The notes: generated by a model not told the origin, from the sequence alone. A DNA stretch of 64,000 nucleotides from Liolophura sinensis (GCF_032854445.1 NC_088301.1:32222402-32286401); one strand, 5' to 3'. Positions 24,747 through 36,060 are shown, numbered from the stretch's first letter. Translations and numbers: made by a program.

Positions 24747-25652
24747 TTATTTTCTGCACTTCACGCAAGGCGAAACGTTACGTCTTGATAAGAAGAAATA
24801 CATAATAGGATTAAATATGCTATTGACTAAACTTAGCGATGACAACACTATTAAAATTGGGTAGGTACTTTCCGTCAGCTCTGTTCGAAGTAGATAATTT
24901 GTTATCAACATGATGTTGTATGGGAGATAACAGATGAGGAATGCAACAATTATTGCCATGACAGCTCGTGTGGATACCGTTTTCTGTGTTCCGTGAGTCT
25001 CGCTTTGTATCACGTGATTTCGGAATCTTGCCAATTTTGCAACGTGAAAACCCGAGATTAATAAAAACGGTAAGACGAAATCCGGAAGGATGAGAATACC
25101 GAGAACGAGATCGTAGTCTTTAGTAAAAACGCACGTTACAAAGAAACACGTGGGAGTCTCGAACTTACCAAAAATAACGGCGGCAAACGAAAACGAATTT
25201 TCAGCAATGAAAAGAGGCCACATCAAGACACAGACAAATTTTACTCGTGTGGCCGTTACGTGTCGCTTGGCAAAGAACGGGTGCACTACGAGCAGGTATC
25301 GCAGAACTGAGAAAGTTACGACACTGTAACCGCTAATAGCCATCGTAACACGAAATACGAACACCGTGAATCGGCAAGAAGTATCGGTCATCTGACCATC
25401 CATGAAATGAGTGTACAGGAGTGCCGACGGAGCCACTACGAGAGTGAATACATCTGCTACTGCGAGATTCATGAGCACTATATATGTGGGAGATGACCTC
25501 ATCATTTTGTCCTTTAATACACTGATTATCAACACGATGTTCAGAAAAGTTCCGGAATATGCAATTACGGCGTAAGACGCTGGACCTGCCCAAGGGCGTG
25601 CAGTGTCCGCCGAGTGAAACAACATGAAGTTGTCCGAAATGCATTGATTCAT
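24747..25652 (-). CDS. Rhodopsin-like orphan GPCR 1, intronless
   Basis: A 301-residue seven-helix receptor, probably chemosensory or peptide-like. The ligand is unknown. The start MNQCISDN was chosen because both paralogues begin MNQC or MNRC at the same point; an in-frame ATG 105 nt upstream (25757) would add 35 residues. Helix 1 has LN, helix 2 LAVAD, helix 3 begins at TSC and ends SVLRYL (L in place of the usual D of DRY), loop 2 has a partner Cys (PTC), helix 6 CYLPYN (Y for W), helix 7 NPIMY. An STRAVMA segment precedes helix 6. The C-tail is short and Cys-containing. No intron is needed. About 220 bp to its right begins array 1. Confidence 0.9.
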   Translation of the reverse strand: MNQCISDNFMLFHSADTARPWAGPASYAVIAYSGTFLNIVLIISVLKDKMMRSSPTYIVLMNLAVADVFTLVVAPSALLYTHFMDGQMTDTSCRFTVFVFRVTMAISGYSVVTFSVLRYLLVVHPFFAKRHVTATRVKFVCVLMWPLFIAENSFSFAAVIFGKFETPTCFFVTCVFTKDYDLVLGILILPDFVLPFLLISGFHVAKLARFRNHVIQSETHGTQKTVSTRAVMAIIVAFLICYLPYNIMLITNYLLRTELTESTYPILIVLSSLSLVNSIFNPIMYFFLSRRNVSPCVKCRK

Positions 25653-25869
25653 TGAGGAGTTGTGGAATAGGGGTTCTGGTGTACGGAACTGTGGTGTAAC
25701 TTGGTTACTAGCGTTCGAATGAAACAAAGAAATATTTAGCTTAGCATGCCAGCACACTGTAAAGCACAGAAAATTTTAAATGAAAGGGTACACGATCAAT
25801 TTGTAAGGTGTAGGTAACCGACTGAAGCTAATTGTAAGTAACAGAACAAACGACCTCAGAAAAATGGTA

Positions 25870-27450
25870 CCGTCAGGAAAACATGATACACGATCGGTTC
25901 GTGAAGAAGGCTGCCTGGAAAGTTGTTGTTGTCGAAATGTGAAGAATGAAACAAGGTAACTTTCCGTGGATATAAGATTATACCATATGCGGCAAGTCAG
26001 CGTACACGTTTGTCTTGTTACTTCCCTTAGCACATGAAAACTTTGAATTACAGGAAACAAGATCGAATTGTATAGCATAGCAAAGCGGGGAACACAAGCA
26101 AATTAGCTGTAACAGGATACATGGACAACCACTTCAGGAAATAATTCCGTCAAACTGAACACCCAAAGACATGACACACGAACCACTCGTAAAGAAGGGC
26201 ATAGGAAAACGACCAGATATAAAGCATGAAAAAGGGAAGTTTTCTCTAACAGAATATAAGATCACACTATGCAGCAATCAGCAAAACTGTTTACACGATA
26301 AGTTTGAGAGGAACCCTTGTACTCATGAAGAAGGACACAATAAGATTTATAACATTTTGAGGGTCACGTATTCCGATGCAGGATACGCCAACAGTTACAA
26401 AAACTGGTTCCCGAGAAAATGTCGCTAAACGATACACCGTCAATGTGAAAATTCTCATTACAGGATCATAAACAGGACAAATGGAGATCTCTTGTTACAG
26501 CATACACCATGAGAAACAGTGAAATGGAAATCTTCTGTCATTGGATACCCCATCACAAACAGGGCACATAAAGTATTCTGTTACAAAATGCACCATCAGA
26601 TACGGGGCACCTGAAATCTTTTGTTACACGCTTCACCATCTACATAAGGGCGCAGGAAATCTCCTGTTACCATCGGAAACAGGGAAATGGAAATCTTCTG
26701 TCATAGGATACTCTATCAGAAGCAGGGCACATGAAATATTCTGTTATACGGTACACCATCTTACAGAATACCATCAGATGTTGGGCACCTGAAATCTTTT
26801 GTTACAGGATACACTGTCAGAAACAGGGCACAGGAAATCTTCTGTTACTGGATACACCACTGGAAACAGTGTGCAGAAAATCTTCTGCTACAGGATACAC
26901 CATCAGATACAGGGCACCTGAAATCTTTTGTTACAGGATACATCATCTAAATCAGGGCACCCAAAATCTTCCGTTACACGTTACACCGTCAGAAACAGGG
27001 CGTAGGATACACCACCAGGTACAGTGCACAGAAAATCTTCTGCTGTAGGATACATCATCAGAAAACAGGGCTACAGAAAGTCCTCTGTAACAGGATACAT
27101 CATCAGAAAACAGGGCTACAGAAAGTTCTCTGTAATAGGATACACCATCAGAAAACAGGGCTACAGAAAGTCCTCTATAACAGGATACACCATCAGAAAA
27201 CAGGGCTACAGAAAGTCCTCTATAACAGGATACACCATCAGAAAACAGGGCTACAGAAAGTCCCTCTGTAACAGGATACATCATCAGAAAACAGGGCTAC
27301 AGAAAGTTCTCTGTAATAGGATACACCATCAGAAAACCGGGCTACAGAAAGTCCTCTGTAACAGGATACACCATCAGAAAACAGGGCTACAGAAAGTCCT
27401 CTGAAACAGCATAACCATCAGAAACAGGCCATCTGAAATCTTCACTGTTT
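25870..27450 (-). repeat. Array 1: 45-bp minisatellite in the 5' flank of GPCR 1
   Basis: The regular core (27035-27425) has about eight copies of CATCAGAAAACAGGGCTACA plus GAAAGTCCTCTGTAACAGGATACAC. The part nearer the gene is degenerate. On the receptor's sense strand the unit reads GTGTATCCTGTTACAG, the same core as arrays 2 and 3. Close to the gene, minus-strand text includes TTCACGAACCGATCGTGTAT, matching the array 3 unit. The 45-bp period is divisible by three, which opens long false reading frames. Confidence 0.85.
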
Positions 27451-28239
27451 GCAGAGGACAAACGAAATATCTGTCCCACGAAAAATGTAGCTTGACATTA
27501 GGCAATTGAACACCTGAATTGCCCGCACCTGAAGGTAACGCAGGGTATTGTCAGATGTACCCGTTGTTTTTAGCAACTATCTGTCATTCGCCGTTCGTTA
27601 ACGTGTTGTATAAATATGACCCTTTACCAGTTGTATTCTCTTTCTTACATATACATGCGTACGTATATTTGACTTTCCTCAATCGTCGACTAGTCGTTAG
27701 AGCTAGTGTTTACGACTGTGACTTTAGACAACAGTGATGTTAATGCAATTCACTCTTTGGACAAATAGGCCTATATATTTTAAAATCATAGATCGATATC
27801 AACTAATAGCATGACTCGGTTAAGTGATCTTCCGCCAAAATGGGCCTAGGTAGTGATTGGTACACAAATTCCCATGGTGTCTAACGGAAAGGCCACTACA
27901 TATAATATCTTCTGCTGACTCCATTACACCTTTGATAAAATCTCAGCTACGCTAAATTACACTGTGCAACAATCATCACCAGTGTTAAAAATCAATGCGC
28001 GATCCAGGGAACACTTAATGCTATCATCTAGACGGCCAATATATACTGTCCTCAATATAGCGTTCCTGAGTCCTGTTTCAGAAACAGATTGTATCTCTTG
28101 TTGGCGACTGATTTATTATCGTGATAAATTTTGCATTATTGTGCTTATAATGTGAAGGGGGGGAGGTGGCGGTCCTGATTTCTGTGCAACAAAATGTTAT
28201 GTTTCCACGGAATGTTTCAGTGAGCGCGATCCTGTAACT
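27451..28239. other. Gap between arrays 1 and 2
   Basis: About 0.8 kb separating two divergently oriented receptor/array units. No gene, SINE or motif could be supported; composition is mildly AT-rich. Confidence 0.4.
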
Positions 28240-28990
28240 GAAATTTTGTTTTCGTGCTTCACAGGCAACAAAAAATTTTCCGTTGTCTTTTGCAGACTGG
28301 TCGTGTATATTCTAACACAAATTGTGTGTCTGTGATTCAAAGACAGATCGTGCACCATTTAGTACAAGATATGTCTTCACAGGCTAGTCGTGTATCCACC
28401 AACACAAAGTCTGCCGTAGTGCTTCACAGACTGACCGTGTATCCTCTAACACAGAGTTTGTCTTTGTGCTTCTCGGACCGAACGCGCATCCTCTAACACA
28501 GAGTTTGTCTTTGTGCTTCACAGACTGACCGTGTATTTTCTAACACAGAGTTTGTCCTTGTGCTTCACAGACTGACCGTGTATTTTCTAGCACAGAGTTT
28601 GTCCTTGTGCTTCACAGACTGATCGTACATCCTCTAACACAGAGTTTGTCTCTGTGCTTCACGGACTGATCGTGTATCCTCTAACACCGCGTTTGTCTTC
28701 GTGCTTCAAAGACTGATCATGTATCCTGTAAGCATGTCTTTGTGGTTCAAAGTCTGATGATGTACCCCTCGACACATTGGTCTTTGTGCTTCAGAAACTG
28801 ATCGTGTATTTTGCAACTGAAAGTTTGTGCTTCACTGATTGATGGTGTATTCCGAAACACAAACACTGTGCTAACAGACTGATCGCGTACTCTGAAATAT
28901 GAACTCTGTGCTAGCAGACTGATCGTGTTTCCTCTATCAGAAAGTTTTCCGTCTTGGTACGCTGAGTGATCGTATATGTACCTTCTAAAT
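28240..28990 (+). repeat. Array 2: 47-bp minisatellite in the 5' flank of GPCR 2
   Basis: About 14 units of GCTTCACAGACTGATCGTGT plus ATCCTCTAACACAGAGTTTGTCTTTGT. Six central units are regular; the right-hand units shorten and decay toward the receptor start at 29680, with traces such as CACACTGATTGTG to about 29230. It has the same orientation as the receptor. Confidence 0.87.
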
Positions 28991-29389
28991 CGAAGTGATT
29001 CGTGTTTCTCTTATTGAACCTCTACCCAAAGTTTGTCTATGCTTCATGGGCTGATGGCGTATCGGTATCTTGTGACATAGAAGTTACCTTTGTGTACTTT
29101 GCAGTCTATTTGTGCTTAACACACTGATTGTGTTTTCGTCCAACATTTTCCTTTGTATTTCGCGGAGTCTAATAGAATCGGATTGTGTGTTCTCCACAGG
29201 AAAAAAATTGTGTTTAGCACACTGATTCTGGATCCTCTAAGGATCTCTCTTTTTTGTGTACATGACAGACAACATTGCAGTATAATGACTATCCGAATCA
29301 TCTGATCATTTCTCCCTTTCTGGAGAGGATCAATCAATGCTATGACTGAATGCATGCACGACATTTCTGAAGAAATAGTGTTCTTTCTT

Positions 29390-29640
29390 TTTTAACCACG
29401 ATACGGAAGTTCGAGTTCGTGAAAAGTTTTACAAAAAAGTTATTACGAGTAGAGAACAAAGGAGAAAATTAAGGAGCTGAATATTTGAGAACTTAAGGAG
29501 TTCATAAGGAAAGTGTCATTTGTGCCTCCATCACAGGGAGAAACAGGTGACTGGTAAATTACCGCTTACAAAAGTTGCCTATCACTGTGCCTAGGCACAA
29601 GAGGACCTTTTTTAACTTCAGCGACAAAAGGTTCCATTCT
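29390..29640. repeat. Dispersed repeat D, copy 2
   Basis: Contains AAAAAAGTTATTACGAGTAGAGAAC, TTGAGAACTTAAGGAGTTC, GGAAAGTGTCATTTGTGCCTC and GAGAAACAGGTGACTGGTAAAT. It ends about 40 bp before the ATG of GPCR 2, so it forms the promoter-proximal or 5' UTR sequence. Confidence 0.6.
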
Positions 29641-29679
29641 CAAAACCTGCTTGTTAATACAATACTTGCTTAACTAACG

Positions 29680-30591
29680 ATGAATCAGTGTACTTCGGAA
29701 AATTTTGTGTTCCTTGGGTCTCAAGACACCCCGGGGGCAGGGATTGGGATGGTGTCGTACATAGCAGTTGCCTATATAGGAGCTGTTTTAAACATGATCC
29801 TAATCATCCGGGTTTTGAAGGAGAAAACGTTGAGGTCGTCCTCCACTTATATTGTCCTTGTCAATCTCGCATTTGCGGATTGTCTGTCTTTAGTACTCGT
29901 TGCTTCTATGCTTATTTACTCGTACTTTTCAAATGGTTTAACGGATGGAGTGTGTTCGTTTGTCGTTTTTACCCTCCGTGTGTCGATGTCACTCAGCGCT
30001 TACAGTTTAGCGACTTTCTCATTTCTGCGATACTTACTACTGGTACACCCGCTTTTTGCCAGAAGTCACGTGACATAAAGCCGCAAACTTCTTTTTTGTC
30101 TGCTGATGTGGCCAACGTTTATGGCGCAAAACGCGTTTACTTTCTGGAGTGTGGTTTTTGGTAAATTTGAAACAGCCACCTGTGTTTTTGAACTTTGTCT
30201 TTTTATTCCTAGCTACGACCTCGTCCTAGGTATTCTTATTCTACCAGATTTTGTCTTACCATTTCTGTTAGTCACGGCATTTCACATAGCAAAACTGGTG
30301 AGATTTCGCCAACACGTGATACAAAACGAGACACACGGAGCACAAAGAACTGTATCTACCCGTGCTGTCATGGCAATAATCATGGTCTTTCTCGTTTGTT
30401 ACTTGCCTTACAACGTAATGATGCTTACGACGTACTTATTTCGGATAGAATTTTCTAATGTCACATACCCAATAATTGTTCTTTTGTCATCTTTAACCTT
30501 GGCTAACAGTATCTTTAACCCCATTTTATATTTCTTTTTATCACGCCGCCAATGTTTCGTTTTTTCGATCTGCCGAAAGCAGCCAGTTTGA
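29680..30591 (+). pseudogene. Rhodopsin-like GPCR 2 with one premature stop
   Basis: Paralogue of GPCR 1 and 3: MNQCTSEN start, LAFAD in helix 2, VCSF Cys of helix 3, FLRYLLL in place of DRY, CYLPYN in helix 6, NPILY in helix 7. An in-frame TAA at 30076-30078, just after ARSHVT at the end of intracellular loop 2, replaces the Ala codon of the paralogues. The downstream frame is unchanged and intact to the stop at 30591 (303 codons plus stop counting the TAA). No other lesion is seen, so this is a very young pseudogene, a null allele, or a sequence error. Translation would stop after helix 3. Confidence 0.88.
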
Positions 30592-30732
30592 AAACCCTAG
30601 TTTGTTTTCTGCAAGGATATTTCGGACGTCCTCAGTTAAGAGGAAAGGTGAGATGAATAACATTTTGAACACCTGAAACTCAACACCAAGCAAGTATTAC
30701 CTTCAAGCGGCCTTAAGCCTGTTTCAGGGAGG

Positions 30733-30890
30733 CTTATTTATTTATTTATTTCATTTATGTATTACGCCGTGCTCAAGAATATTTAACTTATACTACCGCG
30801 GCCAGCATAATGGTGAGAGGAAACCTGAAAGAGCACGGGGCAAAACCACAGCCTTCGGCAGGTTGCTGCCAAACGTTCCCACGTACGAAG
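30733..30890 (-). repeat. SINE-B copy, truncated
   Basis: (TTTA)n tail, TATGTATTACGCCGTGCTCA, AGAATATTTAACTTATACTA, CGCGGCCAGCATAATGG, then GGCAGGTTGCTGCC and the CCCACGTACG end. It lies about 140 bp past GPCR 2. Confidence 0.75.
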
Positions 30891-33430
30891 GTAGGTTTTA
30901 GTGTTGTCCTGCAATGGCCTCGGTGACGTTGCATGAATACAGACCGCAATCATTTCCAGACTCATGTTGTCGTTTGTGTATTTGTGGTCATTTTCCAGTT
31001 TTTCTGGCCATTGATAGGTGACTTTTTTTAGGACTGGCTTTGCCGCCATGTGTGCATCTGATGATATAAAAGGTGAAACATTTGCAAATGGAATATATAT
31101 CCAGACCTTTGTTGTGTTAGTCTTATTTCTATCGTGACACCTTGTCGAGATTTTTACCAGTTAATATGATTAAGACGTGGCGCATTGATAGAAAAACTTG
31201 GACAGCGACGAAGTGTGATATCTGGCAAACGGCCACGCGTAACCGGTGTAATATGGCCTCTTGCTAATTTATCTCAGATAGGGTTTTATTCTAACTGTTC
31301 ATGAAAATGCATAAATAGTAGCAAATTACACGCCACCTAGCAGCATGGCTTAGGTAGAATTAGGTAATGTTAATAGCAATTTATTATAGACGTGAATGGT
31401 CTAGAATTTCTCAAAATGCTGTGTCATCACATTTAACATTCAATACACATCTCACATGATGATTTGATGATCTGATGACACTAAGGCTAAGATTATTTTT
31501 TTTCCAGTTATTGTCGAATGAATACATTATGGAAAAAACGTGTGCAACTAAGAACGACACTGTTGACATATTTCATAAAAAATGGTCAGCCATTAGAGAT
31601 CAGGTTAGCTAATTGGTTAAATCATTATGAAGAAACTTCACTGTAACAAATTACATCACCCAGTACTACGTCAATGTTTTGTCTGTAACATACGTATATA
31701 TATATATAAGTATTTATGTACGTATACATATTCATGCTATGTCCTTGTAAATATGTATGTATATTTTGAGGTATATGATGTATCAATGTTACACGTATGT
31801 TGCAAATCCTGTAATTAAAAAAAAGGGTCGAGCGAGGGAAAGATGTTCTTCTGTACAAATTCCATACATAACCCATGTAATGAACGCAGTGGAAATGCTT
31901 TGACTTTGAACCAAAAGGGATTACTCTAATGAGTCACCCCAAATGCCTCTTTATTGTTCCGATCGAACCTTTTCTTGTCCCTAAGATTGTATAGCCTCTT
32001 CAAGGATTTATGTACTTCATTGTATGAAGTATCAGTCTAGCTCGTCAAGGAATTTATCTAACCTCGTTAAGGATTACGCTATCGGGACATCTTTAAGGAA
32101 CTATCTAGACAGTGGCGTCTGGACTCAATCTTATGACGTCATAGGCCCCCAATCACGTTGTTTTAGGACTAGGTCGGGAAGCTCTTTCTTGGTTAACTAG
32201 CAGTGTGCGTGTGTGCGTGTGTGAGTGTTTATGAGTGGGGAATGTTTAAAAGCGTTGAGGCCTCTTAATGAAATGGAATAAATTGGGTTTCATGTGCAGA
32301 AAGGCCATAAAATTACAATGATTTGAAATACAGGAAAAGCATGGTTTGAGGGCGTCGGCTGTATGTACATATCTCTAATGCATTTTCATTGACTCTGCTG
32401 ATAAGTTTGCCTACTTTTAGTGCGTGCACTGCAAGATACTGTTTACCGTGCTAAAAGCCATAGCGACATTAACACCATACTCTTATCGTGTTAAGACTGT
32501 TGAGGCGAGTATACATTAAGTATTTTGTCATATGAATTCATGAATTATGGTCAAGCAGTTGATCGAAAACTTGGTAACACACATATTCGAGAACACAAGT
32601 GAATCCAGTCCGAATATTGGCAAATTGTTTCAAGCGAGACAAAATAGTAGTTTTGGATTTTGACTGGTTCTCTTTGACCCGGACTTGTCACGTGAGGTGA
32701 GCAGACATCATGTGTGTAATCATGTGACGTGAAAATCTGACGACAAAATGAGACCAGCTCTTGACAGTCAACTTGTTACTGGACATTTAACCTGCACGTG
32801 AGTGACCTCAAATGGGTTTCAGTGTGGGACATTTTTAACTTGGCTAAAATGGTTGAAGTCAGTGAAGGTTACACACAAATGGCTAAACAGCGTTAGGCAT
32901 ATCTACTATTTCTCAGATATGTTCATAACCTAGTTAATTCTACATTCAACATTATACGTATACCTTTTATAGTTCTATAGAACACAGTCAATAGATTTTG
33001 TGGATTTCGTCTTCAACTTTTGTTCGAGTTTAAAAACTGTTTAACATACATGTCTATATGTGATAGCGAGGAGAGAGTGCTTATTAATAGTAAGCTATGG
33101 CAATGGTGATAGCTATCTGCTGTGTTGACCCACGCTCTGACTCACACACTGCTCATATGTGATCTAAACACTTTCGGGGAGAGAGTGCATTTCCGCGATT
33201 TGCGCGAAATCACTTGTGTCAACATTTCAAAACATAAACAAATATATCGGATGATATTTCTGGAGAGATACAAGAGAAGTGATTTCACTATAATGTGTGT
33301 GGTTTCCACTCAAGGAACTTCTCTGATACATCCAGCTTAATCTACTACTCTGACTCATTCGGTGTTGCTAACGTCATGTAGACCATGTTCGAAGTCCTGT
33401 CCGCCATATTCGTTGCTCCACGATTGGTTT
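30891..33430. other. Intergenic DNA between GPCR 2 and array 3
   Basis: About 2.5 kb without a supportable gene. Contains a short (TA)n at 31696-31707, a GTGTGCGTGTGTGAGTG run near 32208 and AT-rich text. Reading frames are short and without recognisable domains. Confidence 0.4.
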
Positions 33431-33559
33431 TGAATCCTCTAAGCTGAAACTCTCCGGGTGCTGTCACTCATTCTGACAATGTGCCTAGTAAAGGTCCAGT
33501 TTGATCTGTTACCTGCTTCACAAAAGGATTTGGTATTTTCAGGAAAGAGGGCCCTCGTA

Positions 33560-33945
33560 TCTCCTGTATCTTGTTCCACAGCCTGATCGTGTATCCTGTG
33601 ACAGAAAGATCTCCTGTGTCTTGCTTTCACAGCCTGATCGTGTATCCTGTGACAGAAAGATCTCCTGTGTCTTGCTTTCACAGCCTGATCGTGTATCCTG
33701 TGACAGAAAGATCTCCCATGTCTTGCTTTCATAGCCTGATGTGACAGAAAGATCTCCTGTGTCCTGATTTCACAGCTTGCTCGTGTATCCTGTGACAGAA
33801 AGATCTCCTGTGTCTTGCTTTCACAGCCTGGCCGTGTACACTGTGACAGAAAGATCCCCTGTGTCTTGCTTTCACAGCTTGCTCGTGTATCCTGTGACAG
33901 AAAGATCCCCTGTGTCTTGCTTCACAGCCTGATCGTGTATCCTTG
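33560..33945 (+). repeat. Array 3: 51-bp minisatellite in the 5' flank of GPCR 3
   Basis: Seven and a half copies of CCTGATCGTGTATCCTGTGA plus CAGAAAGATCTCCTGTGTCTTGCTTTCACAG; one unit has lost about 10 bp. Units are near-identical, so this is the youngest array. It stops about 70 bp before the receptor ATG at 34014. Each unit has a pyrimidine-rich tract ending CACAG, which looks like a 3' splice site. Confidence 0.9.
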
Positions 33946-34013
33946 ATCAACACCAAGGACTATACTCTCACTCAACACAGACTTTTCACAGATCTCTCAG
34001 CGATCCAACAGGA

Positions 34014-34904
34014 ATGAATCGATGTGTATCGGACGACCTGATGGTGATTAACTCTTATGGCATGTCGCACCTGTGGTTCAAATTTACTTACATAGCTATT
34101 GCTTACTCAGGTGGCATTTTGAATATTGTTTTAATCATTAGCGTGTTAAAACAGAAATCGATGAGATCTTCTCCTACATATATTTTACTAGTTAATCTCG
34201 CTTTATCGGACTTACTGTTTTTAACTATACCTCCTTCCGCCCAGTTCTACGCCTATCTTAAAGGCACTTTGTCGGACGGCATTTGTATATTTTCTATTTT
34301 CATATTCCGTGTAACTATTGTTGTCAGCGCCTATAGCGTTGTTACCTTTTCAGTGTTAAGGTATTTGCTCATTTGTCAACCACTGTTCGCTAGACGTCAT
34401 GTGACAGCAAAGAAAATGGTTGTCATCTGCCTTATCATGTGGCCCGTCTTAATGGCTGAAAATGGATTCTGTTTTGGAGCAGTGGTATTTGGTCATGCTC
34501 TCACATCAAACTGTTTCTTTGCCATGTGTGTATTTAAGCCGGGCTATGACTTTATTCTTGGCACTCTTCCCATACTTGATTTTGTACTGCCTTTTTTGTT
34601 AATCTCGGGATTTCACGTGAAAAAGCTGGTGAGTTTTAGAAAACACGCGGTACGAAGCGAGACAAGCGGTGCGCAAAGGAACGTTTCCGCACGTGCTGTC
34701 ATGGCAATCATTATAACGTACGTGTTATGTAACATCCTCTATAACCTCATGATTTTTGCCATCTACCTACTTAAGATAGAATTCTCTGAATCCATTTTCC
34801 CATGCTTAATAGTGTTATCTAATGTGATATTGTTCAACAGCATATTTAATCCAGTTATATATTTCTTTTTGTCTCGAGGTATACACACTTGTTGTCGTTG
34901 CTAG
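34014..34904 (+). CDS. Rhodopsin-like orphan GPCR 3, intronless
   Basis: An intact 296-residue receptor, paralogous to GPCR 1 and 2. Start MNRCVSDD aligns with the paralogues. Features: LALSD in helix 2, GIC at the top of helix 3, FSVLRYLLI at the DRY position, loop-2 Cys (SNCFF), ARRHVTAKK after helix 3, SARAVMA before helix 6, NPVIY in helix 7. Helix 6 reads LCNILYN where the paralogues have ICYLPYN, so the usual proline (P6.50) is missing, which is rare in class A. The C-tail ends HTCCRC, a likely palmitoylation patch. Array 3 directly precedes it and a polyadenylation signal follows. Confidence 0.9.
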   Translation: MNRCVSDDLMVINSYGMSHLWFKFTYIAIAYSGGILNIVLIISVLKQKSMRSSPTYILLVNLALSDLLFLTIPPSAQFYAYLKGTLSDGICIFSIFIFRVTIVVSAYSVVTFSVLRYLLICQPLFARRHVTAKKMVVICLIMWPVLMAENGFCFGAVVFGHALTSNCFFAMCVFKPGYDFILGTLPILDFVLPFLLISGFHVKKLVSFRKHAVRSETSGAQRNVSARAVMAIIITYVLCNILYNLMIFAIYLLKIEFSESIFPCLIVLSNVILFNSIFNPVIYFFLSRGIHTCCRC

Positions 34905-34997
34905 CCCTGTAAGTGAGATTAGGTCTGTGCTATGTATGCATAAAGGTATATATAGACCCTGTTCTTATTACCTTACTGTAAAAATTTAGTGTATATT

Positions 34998-35003
34998 AAT
35001 AAA
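34998..35003 (+). promoter_or_regulatory. Polyadenylation signal AATAAA after GPCR 3
   Basis: Canonical hexamer 94 nt past the stop codon in AT-rich sequence, the first such signal downstream. Confidence 0.6.
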
Positions 35004-35019
35004 ACATTTCAATACAATT

Positions 35020-35255
35020 CAGGCCGTGAACCCCACAGATGCATGAAGTCCTCGGCTTGCTCGCTGCGAGTGTCCGGTCTTTGATTAACAAGATTGCTTG
35101 TTTGAATCGCCTGCGACTTTGAGTCAGGAATTAGACAGGTGACTGGCGAAGGTCGGTCACATTTATTTCGGGCACATGGGTTTCCTTTACCCATAAAATC
35201 ACCCATGTCATATTTATAAGTAAAAATTATTGAGCACGGCGTTGAACACAAACCT
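35020..35255 (+). repeat. SINE copy, plus orientation
   Basis: Has TCCTCGGCTTGCTCGCTGCG, GACAGGTGACTGGCGAAGG, a GGGCACATGGGTTTCC block and the shared 3' end TAAGTAAAAATTATTGAGCA then CGGCGTTGAAC. Starts right behind the GPCR 3 poly-A signal. Confidence 0.6.
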
Positions 35256-35879
35256 TTTAGTATTTAATTACCTAAGATTCAATAATCATCTAAAAGATTT
35301 TTTACGCAATGTTTTAATTACAGTCGATTTTTTAAAAAAATTATTGATTGGTAATTGAATAATTAAAAAAATACTAATTTATGTATTATCCGCAACGGTG
35401 ACTTCTGGTTTAATGTCAGCGTCCGTACCATTCATCTCACATCACAAAAAAGTGTTTTAAAGGAGAAATCCTCACTAGAAATCTTTCAAAAACTCACAAA
35501 AACTGTTTCTAAAAATGCCATCAGTGTTTTTCAACTTTTCATCTAACTATCTGAGTTATGTGGTAGGCATTATGAGCTATAGTTAAATATTATTTGGCAT
35601 CAAATGGAGTTTCTCTTTGGCAAAATTATTGTAAAGTGCATTATTTTATGTTCCCTAACAACATTAAAAATATAGGCCTAATGTTTTAAAAAAAGAACAG
35701 TATAATAATACCATATGCATAAATCCCTGACAATTCGCAAATTTGGACGTATTTAATTATGTTTAAGACATATACTTATATACAAGTGAAGCTATCTTAG
35801 ATCCAGTTTTCAGGAATTTGCGGATTTCCTCCATCGCACTTTACATGGGCCTTGCCTTGCAGACCACTTGTCTTGTCTA

Positions 35880-36060
35880 GTGTGCATATATATACAAATA
35901 CCTCACACCTGGGAAAAGATAGTCAGTAATTTGCCAAAGGTTGGTAGTTTACACCGGGCACTCCGTTTTCCTCCCCTCATAAAACTGTCATCGCGTACGT
36001 GGAAAATTATTTACTGTGGTGTTAAAGAACAATAAATTAATTAATTAATTTATTTATTTA
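35880..36060 (+). repeat. SINE-C copy
   Basis: GTCAGTAATTTGCCAAAGG, GTTTACACCGGGCACTCC, TTTTCCTCCCCTCATAAAAC, then a 3' end GTGGTGTTAAAGAACAATAA and an (ATTA)n tail. Confidence 0.7.

Noticed and set aside
26952-27404. Long open frames on both strands over array 1
   Set aside because: The 45-bp period keeps any stop-free frame open; the products are repeats of the satellite and no gene signals are present.
22165-28990. CRISPR-like arrays
   Set aside because: Units are directly abutting degenerate tandem repeats without unique spacers, in a eukaryotic context.
33439-33956. Open frames of KARHRRSFCHRIHDQAV type on the minus strand
   Set aside because: Produced by the 51-bp period of array 3; no start, splice or conservation evidence.
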